Below the pieces are notes generated by a model. That model was not told the origin of the DNA and did not search any database. It saw only the letters and a list, made by a program, of their open reading frames with translations. The translations under genes were made by a program, and so were the position numbers. Positions 24,246 to 31,325 of a DNA stretch of 64,000 nt are shown here, in pieces (position 1 is the first letter of the stretch; each line of letters starts with the position of its first letter). This stretch comes from Streptomyces olivaceus (GTDB lineage Bacteria; Actinomycetota; Actinomycetes; Streptomycetales; Streptomycetaceae). Where the stretch lies: contig NZ_JOFH01000010.1 in the NCBI RefSeq assembly GCF_000721235.1, positions 124,001 to 188,000 of the forward strand, written 5' to 3'.

Positions 24246-24860
24246 ATGACCGATATCGCAGTGGAGATCGAGCTGCCACCCGACTGGGTCGAGCTGCCGC
24301 TGTCGCCCACCGCCGATGTGGACTCCTGGTCCGTGACGGAGGCGGAACGGATCGCTCAGCGGTTTGCCGCAGAAGGCGAGGAGGCCAGTCCCGAAGCGCT
24401 CGCCCGGGACCTCAGAGAGCGTGCGGAGGACAGCCGCGAACGAGAGCCGCAGTTCGCCCTGGCCCTGTTCCTGAGCGGATTCAGCGCGTCGGTCGGCTGG
24501 CTCGAGACCGAGGTGTGGAAGCCGAGCGAGGCGATGCCCGAACTGTCCTTGGAACAGCTCGTACAGGCATTGTCGTACGACCACTTCGGTGAGCCGGACC
24601 TGCGGGAGGTACAGACCTTGGCCGGCCCCGGTGTTCGCATTCGTCAAAATATTCGCGGGGAGCGGCTACTTCGGCTCGGGCCAAGGCGCGTGTTGCAGAC
24701 GCTGACCTATGCCATCCGGCCGGAGGCGACGGACCGGGCCGTGGTGATGCGGGTGTCCTGGCGTTCGGCAGCACTGGACGAGCCGATGCAGACCATGGCC
24801 GATCGCGCCGCGGAGACGCTCACGGTGACGGCGGCGCCCGGGCGGGAGGGCACCGAATGA
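24246..24860 (+). CDS. PxGW-family protein, subtype A copy 1
   Basis: This 204-residue soluble protein has an N-terminal IELPPDWVELPLSPT, helices with RDLRERAEDSREREPQ, then strands. The segment HFGEPDLREVQTLAGPGVRIRQN and the ending MRVSWRSAALDEPMQTMAD align with 26021-26614 over most of their length, so the two are clear paralogues. It starts 20 bp after the large WXG gene and overlaps the next PxGW gene by 4 bp. The fold may resemble the PsbP/Mog1-like LPxGW proteins, some of which act as effector chaperones. That is a hypothesis only. Confidence 0.7.
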   Translation: MTDIAVEIELPPDWVELPLSPTADVDSWSVTEAERIAQRFAAEGEEASPEALARDLRERAEDSREREPQFALALFLSGFSASVGWLETEVWKPSEAMPELSLEQLVQALSYDHFGEPDLREVQTLAGPGVRIRQNIRGERLLRLGPRRVLQTLTYAIRPEATDRAVVMRVSWRSAALDEPMQTMADRAAETLTVTAAPGREGTE

Positions 24861-25492
24861 GCGCCGACCTGACACCCGACGACGGGTCGCGTGCCGCCCC
24901 GCCGGGCCCTGCGGAACCACCCAGCGACTACTCCCTGACGCTGCCAGAGGGATGGTTCAGGATCCCGCTGAGCCCCGAGGAACTGGACGCTTCCGTCGAT
25001 GCACTGGTCGAGCGGCAGTTCGAGGGTGTGGACGATGCTCCGCATCTCAAGCGGCAGATCCGGCGTGACCTGGTGAAGCGTGGCAGGAAGTCCTTCCGTA
25101 ACGGCGGTATCGAGTTCTACGTGAGCTTGGAGATGGGTGGCCCTCTCCCGATCCCGGCGTCCCTTGTCGTGACCCTTGTCCCACCGGGACAGGACGCACT
25201 TGTCCCGAGGGACCTGGCGGTGAGCCTCGCCGCTTCCGGGCCTCTTGGACGGGAGGTGAGCATCATGGAGCGGCTGACGGGCGACATCGTCCGTACTCGC
25301 GTGCGCACAGAACCGGAACCGGACGACGCCATGGGTAACACGTTGCCGGTCACCTCTGCCGACTACTACCTGCGGGTTCCCCGTTCTCCGGCGATCCTGC
25401 TCCTGTCCTTCTCCACACCGCTCGACCCGATCGCCGAGACCATGGTGGAACTCTTCGACGCGATCGCCGGCTCGCTGACATGGCGCGAGTAG
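24857..25492 (+). CDS. PxGW-family protein, subtype B copy 1
   Basis: The product is 211 residues. After a Pro-rich start comes YSLTLPEGWFRIPLSPEEL, the clearest version of the family motif. A helix with RRDLVKRGRKSFRNGG and a beta region (SLVVTLVPPG, then YYLRVPRSPAILLLSFSTP) follow. It resembles 26997-27623 (FSLTVPDSWWEFEI, then SATVTVSVLG). It overlaps the previous gene by 4 bp and the following membrane-protein gene by 13 bp, so the operon is tightly packed. It is cytoplasmic by prediction, and its function is unknown. Confidence 0.7.
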   Translation: MSADLTPDDGSRAAPPGPAEPPSDYSLTLPEGWFRIPLSPEELDASVDALVERQFEGVDDAPHLKRQIRRDLVKRGRKSFRNGGIEFYVSLEMGGPLPIPASLVVTLVPPGQDALVPRDLAVSLAASGPLGREVSIMERLTGDIVRTRVRTEPEPDDAMGNTLPVTSADYYLRVPRSPAILLLSFSTPLDPIAETMVELFDAIAGSLTWRE

Positions 25493-26019
25493 CGGAGCCG
25501 GCGGAGTCGGAGCGGTTCGCCGTACGCCTCCTCTGGCTGCTGGCCGGGTCCTGCGTCGCCTGGGTCGTAGGCATCGTCCTGGTGGCGGCGCTGCTGCAGG
25601 ACGTCATGATCTCCTGGGCCCGAGGGTGGCCCGGAGGCGCGTACGGGTTCCTGCTCAGCATGGCGGTCCTGGCGCCGACCGGCTTGGCCGGCATCGCGCT
25701 AGCGTGGAACTGGCGGATGCATGGCGCGGGTCCGCTGAGGTGGGCGTGCGCAGCCGCTTTCGCTGCCGTAGTGGCGGGTTCCACGGTGATCCCCCTGCTG
25801 GCCGCAGCTCCGAGGGGACGCGACGACTCGGGGGCGACCCCGGAGTTCCAGACGTGGGTGACCGCCGCCGCCCCCGGGGCGTTCTGGTGGGCGCTGGCAG
25901 TGTCGTTCGTGACCATCATCGGCTGGTCCTTCGTCGTTGCCAAGGCGGCCAAGCCGGGAAAACCGACAACCTCTGTGCGAAGAACCACAGTTCGCCGACC
26001 TGGACGGAGTGACTACTGA
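25480..26019 (+). CDS. Four-helix membrane protein of the third WXG operon
   Basis: This 179-residue protein starts at an ATG inside the end of the previous gene (13-bp overlap). Four hydrophobic segments are visible: LLAGSCVAWVVGIVLVAALL, GFLLSMAVLAPTGLAGIALA, a third near 80-105 and a fourth near 130-155. A basic tail (VRRTTVRRPGRSDY) should face the cytoplasm. It corresponds in position to the membrane-protein genes of the operon at 6805-8284. No family is recognised. Confidence 0.65.
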   Translation: MARVAEPAESERFAVRLLWLLAGSCVAWVVGIVLVAALLQDVMISWARGWPGGAYGFLLSMAVLAPTGLAGIALAWNWRMHGAGPLRWACAAAFAAVVAGSTVIPLLAAAPRGRDDSGATPEFQTWVTAAAPGAFWWALAVSFVTIIGWSFVVAKAAKPGKPTTSVRRTTVRRPGRSDY

Positions 26020-26020
26020 C

Positions 26021-26614
26021 ATGACCGCCGACGACCTGTCGAACCTCGGCCTGGAGTGCTCGGAGGACTGGGTCCCCTTCCCCGTCGCCGGAACACTCGA
26101 CCTCGACTACTGGGCCAAGCACCAGGCAGGGGAACTGGTCGAGCGGTACGCACGCGACGGGGAGAAGGGCAACGCCCGCCTCCTCGCCCGCGACCTCAAA
26201 CGCGCCGCGGCCGACAGCCGTACCCGCGAACCCCTGGGCGCCTTCGGCTGGTACCTCAGCGGCCACCAGACGGTGGCGGCCGTCCTCGAACTCGACGCGA
26301 TCCACCCGGACGCCACGTTCCCGGAGGTCACCCTCCCGCTCCTCACCGAGCACATGACGGCGAGGGACTTCGGCGAACCCGACGTCCGCGAGGTCCGCCT
26401 CCCCCTGGGCGACGCGGTCCGCATCCGCCAGAACCTCATCGAGGAGAGGAAACGCCTCCTCGGCCCCCGCCCGGTCGTCCACACCCTCTTCTACGCCGTC
26501 CGCCCCGCGACGACGGACGCGGCCATCACCCTCCTGGTCTCCTGGACCGAACCGGTCCTGGACGAGCCCCTGGAGAACATCGTGGACACCATCGCGGAGA
26601 CGCTGCACCTGTGA
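26021..26614 (+). CDS. PxGW-family protein, subtype A copy 2
   Basis: The start chosen is ATG 26021, 1 bp after the previous stop; the frame is open upstream but reads a shadow. It has 197 residues with LECSEDWVPFPVAG near the N-terminus, RDLKRAAADSRTREPLG, and DFGEPDVREVRLPLGDAVRIRQN. It is paralogous to 24246-24860 along its length. It is the last gene of the plus-strand operon and is convergent with the minus-strand unit, the gap between stops being only 9 bp. Confidence 0.7.
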   Translation: MTADDLSNLGLECSEDWVPFPVAGTLDLDYWAKHQAGELVERYARDGEKGNARLLARDLKRAAADSRTREPLGAFGWYLSGHQTVAAVLELDAIHPDATFPEVTLPLLTEHMTARDFGEPDVREVRLPLGDAVRIRQNLIEERKRLLGPRPVVHTLFYAVRPATTDAAITLLVSWTEPVLDEPLENIVDTIAETLHL

Positions 26615-26623
26615 CGACGGAAG

Positions 26624-26968
26624 TTACTTCTCGCTGCCGCCCTTGCCGCCCTTGCCGCCCCGCTTGTCCTCGGTCTTCACGGCGTCGTTGATCTTCTTGG
26701 TCAGCTCGTCCTCGAGCTTCTTGAACTCCCGGACGACGGCGTCCGACATGTCGCCGAGCGCGTCGAGCTGCTGGCCGATGTCCTCGCGGCCGTCCTCCCA
26801 GTTGGACTCGAAGTCGCTGAGGGCGTCGTTGACGCTGCCGTCGCCGATGTCGTCCTTGTACGACTCGAAGAGCTTCTTGGTGTGGTTCAGCCGCGTCTTG
26901 AGCGACCGCAGCCGGCGCCCGTAGTCCTCCATCTCGGTCAACGGCAGTGCGAGGTCGCTCTTGCCCAT
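26624..26968 (-). CDS. Small WXG100-like protein, copy 4
   Basis: This 114-residue helical protein has DFESNWEDGREDIGQQL as the turn (W-x-x-G) and a long acidic/basic second helix. It ends in a Gly/Lys-rich tail (KGGKGGSEK) that resembles the tails of other copies. Unlike the other modules, this gene comes last, downstream of the large protein, candidate immunity gene and PxGW gene. The ATG at 26968 follows GAGAGGACT. It faces the end of the plus-strand operon. Confidence 0.75.
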   Translation of the reverse strand: MGKSDLALPLTEMEDYGRRLRSLKTRLNHTKKLFESYKDDIGDGSVNDALSDFESNWEDGREDIGQQLDALGDMSDAVVREFKKLEDELTKKINDAVKTEDKRGGKGGKGGSEK

Positions 26969-26996
26969 GGCCGAAGTCCTCTCTGCGGGGTCAGGG

Positions 26997-27623
26997 TCAG
27001 ACGAAACGGAACGTGCCGGTCACAGCGTCGAAGATGTCGTGGAACGCCTCGGCGAGATCCAGCACCGGGCTGGCTCCGGAGACGAGCACGACCTGGTCGG
27101 TGGTTCCCGGTACGGGGACGTACGTCTGCGTCAGCACCATACGAAGGGTACGACGGTCGCCCGGCGCGACGGGCACGTCTTCCACGCCGTACGTCCGCGC
27201 GGCCGGGCCCACTTCGGGGATGTCGACGGTCGTCACCTTGCGCCAGGCGTCCCCTTCACGCCGAGCGGTGACCGTCCGCAAGCTGTCGGCGATGGCCCGA
27301 GGGTCGGTGGACAGGGCGACACCCTGCTGGTTCTTGGCACCGAGGACGGACACGGTGACGGTGGCGGAGAGCGGGACGCCTTCGAAGTTCTCCGCCATGC
27401 AACCCAGGTAGAGGGCCCCGGAGTCGTGGGCGTCCCTGGCCATCTTGCGGAGCATGGCAGTCAGGTCGGAACGGTACGGGGCGAGTTCCGGTGTCTCGTT
27501 GACGCGCTCGTCCACGAGGTCACGGATCGTCGCTTCCCGTCCTTCGGGACGGATTTCGAACTCCCACCATGAATCGGGAACAGTGAGGGAGAATCCGGCG
27601 GGCGATACATCCGTTGAGGTCAT
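26997..27623 (-). CDS. PxGW-family protein, subtype B copy 2
   Basis: The product is 208 residues: FSLTVPDSWWEFEIRPEG at the N-terminus, helices with MLRKMARDAHDSGALYLG, and strands (LSATVTVSVLGAKNQ, then VLTQTYVPVPGTTDQVVLVS). It resembles 24857-25492 in order and spacing of elements. It lies between the candidate immunity gene (28 bp away) and the WXG100-like gene (28 bp), an arrangement consistent with one transcript. It is cytoplasmic by prediction, with no catalytic motif. Confidence 0.7.
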   Translation of the reverse strand: MTSTDVSPAGFSLTVPDSWWEFEIRPEGREATIRDLVDERVNETPELAPYRSDLTAMLRKMARDAHDSGALYLGCMAENFEGVPLSATVTVSVLGAKNQQGVALSTDPRAIADSLRTVTARREGDAWRKVTTVDIPEVGPAARTYGVEDVPVAPGDRRTLRMVLTQTYVPVPGTTDQVVLVSGASPVLDLAEAFHDIFDAVTGTFRFV

Positions 27624-27651
27624 GGCTGCTCTTTTGCTGTCACAGTGGCGG

Positions 27652-27978
27652 TCAGGCGAAGAATTTCCTGATGTCGGTCGGCGCCTTCCCTTGCTTCTTC
27701 CACTGGGTGCCGAGATGAGCTGCCAGCAACCTGAAGTCTTCCACTCCGAGCGAGGTCGGACTGCTCGAGCTCTTGTCTGTCACCTCGACATTTCCGCTCA
27801 GGAGCGACATGCGCATGCTGTCCGAAGTCTCCCCGCCGCGATCTGAGAGGTAAACAGTCTCGGAGTCTTCTTCCAGCAGCAGAAAAGCCTCCAACGTGCC
27901 GTCCACAAGCGCATGGTAGTGATGTGGAGAGTTCCCATTGGAAATCAGTTTCAGTCGAAAAGAGTGAGCCATCATCAT
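27652..27978 (-). CDS. Candidate immunity protein to the adjoining toxin
   Basis: The product is 108 residues. ATG 27978 overlaps the TGA of the large gene upstream by 4 bp; two more ATGs follow immediately. The protein is small, single-domain and mildly acidic: strands SFRLKLISNGNSPHHYHA and YLSDRGGETSDSMRMSLL, then a helix ending GVEDFRLLAAHLGTQWKK. It lacks a signal peptide or membrane helix. Size, overlap and position right after a polymorphic C-terminus make immunity the best guess, but no known immunity family is recognised. Base composition is visibly less GC-rich than neighbours, as in many toxin/immunity ends. Confidence 0.55.
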   Translation of the reverse strand: MMMAHSFRLKLISNGNSPHHYHALVDGTLEAFLLLEEDSETVYLSDRGGETSDSMRMSLLSGNVEVTDKSSSSPTSLGVEDFRLLAAHLGTQWKKQGKAPTDIRKFFA

Positions 27979-29513
27979 TCCTCTGCGGTGACCGGCCGCC
28001 CGTGACCGTCACGGGCGGCAGCAGCTTGATCCCAAGTGTAGCCAGCGTCGATCGTGGCCTTGTGAGCCGTGCTGTAACTCTGACTTCCGGTGGTCCTCAT
28101 GTGGTTTGATTCGTGTAGTTCATGTCGCAGAAGGTCAATATCAGCCGAGTGTGGACTTCCGTTATTCAATCTCTGCCAAGCTTCAGCGATGCGTGGGTTG
28201 GCATCGAATCGCGCCATGTAGGCGTCACCATAGCTGTCGAGAAGGTGCTCCTCGTGAAAGAGATGGTTCTTGATCTGCTCGATCTCTGACCGGGAGAACC
28301 CGTGATCGGCAGTATTCCTGGCGACATTGTCGATGTCGTCCGACGAACGGATGACGTCGTATGCCTCATCTGCCCAATCGGTGACGAAGTCCACGTCGCC
28401 ACGTACGCGGCGGAGTGCTCCTCCTGTTTGTAGCAGACGGTCAACCTGTCTGAGTCTCGCGGCACCTTCGCGTATTCCGCGGAGAGTTTGCGCCACACTT
28501 TTAAGACCGCCGCCGATGCCCTTCATGAACCCGGCCCCCAGGGAGCGCAGGCCCCCCGCTTTCCACAGCTTGCCGAGCTTGGCGAGGCTGGTGAAGCCCT
28601 TGGTGGCGGGGATGCAGTCCAGGGCGGCCCATAAGAGGTCGCCCCAGCCGGCCTCTCCCTTGATGACCTTTCTTATCGTGTCGGCCATCACGACGAGCGC
28701 CGCCGCGAAGACGAGCCAGCCGAGCGGGCCGCCGACGATCATCACGATGATGCCGACGATGGTCACGACCCACTTGCAGACGGTGACGATCTCGTCCCAG
28801 TGGTCGGAGACCCAGTCGCCGATCTCCTCCCACCAGTGCCGGTTCGGGATTCCGGCGTCGGAGGCTTCCTGAAGCTTGGTCACTGTCCGGCGGGCCGCCT
28901 CCTGGCGCAGGCCCTTCGCCTGGCCGGCGAGCTTCTTGGCCGCGTCCAGGGCACTCTGCGCGCTCTCGACGTTCCGCTCGGCCGCCGCCTGACGGGCCTT
29001 CGCGTGCTGGGCGTCGCGGGTGGCGCGGCGGACGTCGGCCTCGGCGGGCTTGGGTACGTCCTTGCCGCCGTTCTTGGCGGGGTCGTACGAGTCCGTCTTC
29101 TCGGTCGCCCTGCGGACCCAGTCGTCGGCGCCGGTCAGCGCGGTCTGGGCGGTGGTGAGTTCCTCACGGGCCTTGCGGCCGTCGCGCAGCGCCTTGTCGG
29201 CCTTCTCCTGGGCGTCCTGGAGGTCGGGCCAGAAGGTGGCGAGCGCGTCGCCCGCCAGGCCGTACGACTTCTTCAGCTTGCGCAACTGCTTGGGGGCGTC
29301 CTCGAACTCGTCGGCGAACACCTCCGCCGTCTTGCCCGCCCAGGAGAGGATCTCGTCCTCCTTGGCGATCCCTTTGAGATCGCGCAGGGCGTCGGACACG
29401 TCGTCGGCGAAGTCGTGCAGAGTTCCGGCGAGTTTGCGAATACGGCCGGGGTCGCCCGGAGTCGGATCGTTGTCCAGGTCGAGCACGTGCCAATCCGTCG
29501 GCCTGTACGACAC
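27975..29513 (-). CDS. Large WXG-type polymorphic toxin candidate
   Basis: I start at the GTG at 29513, which has a GGGGGA ribosome site 4-5 bp away; an ATG at 29537 is possible. The 512-residue product has a DNDPTPGD start, LSWAGKTAEVFADEF (W-x-G, about residue 58) and coiled coils rich in Ala/Lys/Arg. A hydrophobic region near 245-300 (WVVTIVGIIVMIVGGPLGWL) follows. Unlike the other large copies it ends in a distinct domain of about 140 residues containing KNHLFHEEHLLDSYG, HELHESNHM (about 464-472) and a final AHKATIDAGYTWD. The less GC-rich final part (about 27975-28500) suggests a swapped C-terminal toxin. The activity is unknown. Confidence 0.7.
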   Translation of the reverse strand: MSYRPTDWHVLDLDNDPTPGDPGRIRKLAGTLHDFADDVSDALRDLKGIAKEDEILSWAGKTAEVFADEFEDAPKQLRKLKKSYGLAGDALATFWPDLQDAQEKADKALRDGRKAREELTTAQTALTGADDWVRRATEKTDSYDPAKNGGKDVPKPAEADVRRATRDAQHAKARQAAAERNVESAQSALDAAKKLAGQAKGLRQEAARRTVTKLQEASDAGIPNRHWWEEIGDWVSDHWDEIVTVCKWVVTIVGIIVMIVGGPLGWLVFAAALVVMADTIRKVIKGEAGWGDLLWAALDCIPATKGFTSLAKLGKLWKAGGLRSLGAGFMKGIGGGLKSVAQTLRGIREGAARLRQVDRLLQTGGALRRVRGDVDFVTDWADEAYDVIRSSDDIDNVARNTADHGFSRSEIEQIKNHLFHEEHLLDSYGDAYMARFDANPRIAEAWQRLNNGSPHSADIDLLRHELHESNHMRTTGSQSYSTAHKATIDAGYTWDQAAAARDGHGRPVTAEE

Positions 29514-29592
29514 CGTGTCCCCCTTGTACGCATGCATCGCCCTCGCGCAGAACGCGCGTATGAACTTATCGCACGGGTGCTGCGTCCGAAGG

Positions 29593-29796
29593 TCAGGTCG
29601 TGGGCGCCTTGAGGCTCCGGAGGAGGGAGGCAAAGGAGCCGGCCGGGACGGTCAGGGTCCCGCGGGACGGGTCCTTCGAGTCGCGTATCGCGATCCGGGT
29701 GTGCAGTCGGGCAATCTCGACGCACGTGTTGCCGTCACCGCCGCCGGAGAACGACGACTTGCGCCAGCACAACGTCTCGATCACTGCTCGCCTCAC
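29593..29796 (-). CDS. DUF397 small protein of a whiJ-type locus
   Basis: This 67-residue protein has the DUF397 pattern: WRKSSFSGGGDGNTCVEIA near the N-terminus, IAIRDSKDPSRGTLTV, then a short helix. Such proteins are encoded directly downstream of XRE/DUF5753 regulators and are thought to modulate them. Here it overlaps the regulator's stop by 4 bp. In S. coelicolor an equivalent gene lies beside whiJ. The function is indirect regulation of development or stress response, known from the family only. Confidence 0.85.
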   Translation of the reverse strand: MRRAVIETLCWRKSSFSGGGDGNTCVEIARLHTRIAIRDSKDPSRGTLTVPAGSFASLLRSLKAPTT

Positions 29797-30644
29797 AGTT
29801 CCTTGGCCAAACGGTGGATGAAGTCCCGTGACGCCGCAGGGCTCAGTGACGCCTTCTCCACCTTACGGAACAGTGTTCGAAGCTGGTTCAGTTGAGGCTC
29901 TGCGTCGATGAAGGCAGTCCCCGTGGGAGAGTCGCGGAGTACGGTGTCCAGCGGGGGCACAGGTCCGCATGCCTGCATCATCGAGGCCTCGGCGCCGGCG
30001 AACCCGTCCTGGTCGGCGGGGATGACTCGGACCGTAGCGTGACCGTCCTCGCTCTGCGCCAGGATCTGACGGAGCTGCGCCTGCGCCACCGGACGGTCGG
30101 CCACACGCACTCTGAGCGCGAACTCGTGGATGATCGTCTCGTACGGAGTCGGGCTGTCGCCCTCGATCACGGAACGGCGCCGCATCCGGTGCTCGATCCG
30201 AGGAAGTACCTCGCTGTCGGGCAGTCCCGGCATCATGTACGTGAACACCGCGCGGGCGTAGTCCGTGGTCTGTAGCAGCCCGGGAACGTGCGTGATCACG
30301 ATCTCGCGCAGAGCCGTCGCATGGTGCTCCACCTCGGCCGTGTCCAAGAACACCGGTGGCAGCACGCCTCGGTACTCCTCCCACCAGCCGCGGGTGCGAT
30401 CGGTCGCCATCGCGACCAGCGCGTCGATCAGGTCGTCGTCCGTACAGGCGTAATGAGCCGCGAGGCGGCGTACGCGCTTGGCGCTCACCCCGGCTACCCC
30501 GGACTCGATCTGGCTCATCTGGACTGAGTCCGCCCCGAGTAGTTCGGCAGCCTCCCTGGACTTCATGCCCATTGCCTCGCGCAGTTTCCGCAGTTCGGAG
30601 CCCAACCGCACCCTGCGTGCCGTGAGGTGTCTCTTCGGCGGCAA
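29793..30644 (-). CDS. whiJ: XRE-family regulator with DUF5753, WhiJ-like
   Basis: A TTG at 30644 preceded by AGGAGG at 6 bp is the best start, giving 283 residues, the usual length. The N-terminal helix-turn-helix spans about 12-70 (LGSELRKLREAMGMKSREAA, then MSQIESG). The rest is the DUF5753 domain: RGWWEEYRGVLPPVFLDTAEVE, HVPGLLQTTDYARAVF, then VRVIPADQDGFAG. The flanking DUF397 and ATP-binding genes and the position upstream of mqnC and nuo match the whiJ locus of S. coelicolor, where WhiJ represses development. The symbol rests on architecture and remembered gene order; the many whiJ paralogues make it tentative. Confidence 0.8.
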   Translation of the reverse strand: MPPKRHLTARRVRLGSELRKLREAMGMKSREAAELLGADSVQMSQIESGVAGVSAKRVRRLAAHYACTDDDLIDALVAMATDRTRGWWEEYRGVLPPVFLDTAEVEHHATALREIVITHVPGLLQTTDYARAVFTYMMPGLPDSEVLPRIEHRMRRRSVIEGDSPTPYETIIHEFALRVRVADRPVAQAQLRQILAQSEDGHATVRVIPADQDGFAGAEASMMQACGPVPPLDTVLRDSPTGTAFIDAEPQLNQLRTLFRKVEKASLSPAASRDFIHRLAKEL

Positions 30645-30716
30645 CTCGCTCCTCCTGGTTTCAACTGCACACGTGACGTCGCTCGTTCGGGGGCAGAATA
30701 CGGCAGCCGCTTGTAG

Positions 30717-30734
30717 TTTCCTAAAACTAGGAAA
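30717..30734. promoter_or_regulatory. Candidate operator of the WhiJ-like regulator
   Basis: A perfect 7-bp inverted repeat (TTTCCTA, 4-bp spacer, TAGGAAA) sits 73 bp upstream of the regulator start, in an AT-rich island between divergent genes. XRE regulators usually bind such palindromes near their own promoter. Binding is inferred, not shown. Confidence 0.5.
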
Positions 30735-30860
30735 TACGGTCAGTGCTGCCACGTACACCGTGTGGCATTCAAGAGTGCCGGAAGAGCACCGCTTCGTCCT
30801 GCCTGGATGAGCGGCGACGCCACCGGTTGGTCACTTGTCCTCATCGAACGGAGTTAACCC

Positions 30861-31292
30861 ATGCCTGATGTCGAGCCGACCGCCCAGTCGGCCGTGGCCC
30901 CCTGGGAGTACACCCTCTACATCCCGAACGATCTCCGCGCCGTCACCGTCTGCCGCCGCACTCTCCGGCTGGTCCTCACCATGCACGGCCTCATCCGCCT
31001 CGTGGATACCGCCGAGCTGCTCGCGACCGAATTGGTCTCCAACGCCGTGCGTCACACCGAGGGCCCCGCCGCGCTGAGGGTGCGGTGGGCGGCCGGCGTG
31101 CTGCGGGTCGGGGCGTGGGACGCCGACCCCGAACCACCGGAGCCCCCTGGCGAGTTCGAGGCGCTCGGCGAGGCTGAGGAAGGGCGCGGGCTCGCGCTGG
31201 TGCGGGCGTGCGCAGATGCCTGGGGATGGCAGCCGCTGGTCAGGGACGGGAACCGGGGCAAGTATCTGTGGTGTGACCTGGTCGCGGCGTAG
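30861..31292 (+). CDS. Anti-sigma-like ATP-binding protein (HATPase, GHKL)
   Basis: The product is 143 residues. The N box ELVSNAVRHTEGPAAL (about 55-70), a short G1-like GAWDADPEPP and the G2-like EEGRGLALVRACADAWG match Streptomyces HATPase_c_2 proteins related to anti-sigma regulatory factors. It is divergent from the XRE regulator. The XRE-DUF397-ATPase trio is the hallmark of whiJ/abaA-type loci. It probably acts by protein binding rather than as a classical sensor kinase, since no His kinase domain is present. The ATG at 30861 lies behind an AACGGAGTT site. Confidence 0.82.
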   Translation: MPDVEPTAQSAVAPWEYTLYIPNDLRAVTVCRRTLRLVLTMHGLIRLVDTAELLATELVSNAVRHTEGPAALRVRWAAGVLRVGAWDADPEPPEPPGEFEALGEAEEGRGLALVRACADAWGWQPLVRDGNRGKYLWCDLVAA

Positions 31293-31325
31293 CGCGTTGA
31301 TTGCTTCGTACAGGAGGGAGAGCTG

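Noticed and set aside
27975..28500. Classic HExxH metalloprotease in the toxin C-terminus
   Set aside because: The sequence reads HELHESNHM, which lacks the exact HExxH spacing, so protease activity is not claimed.
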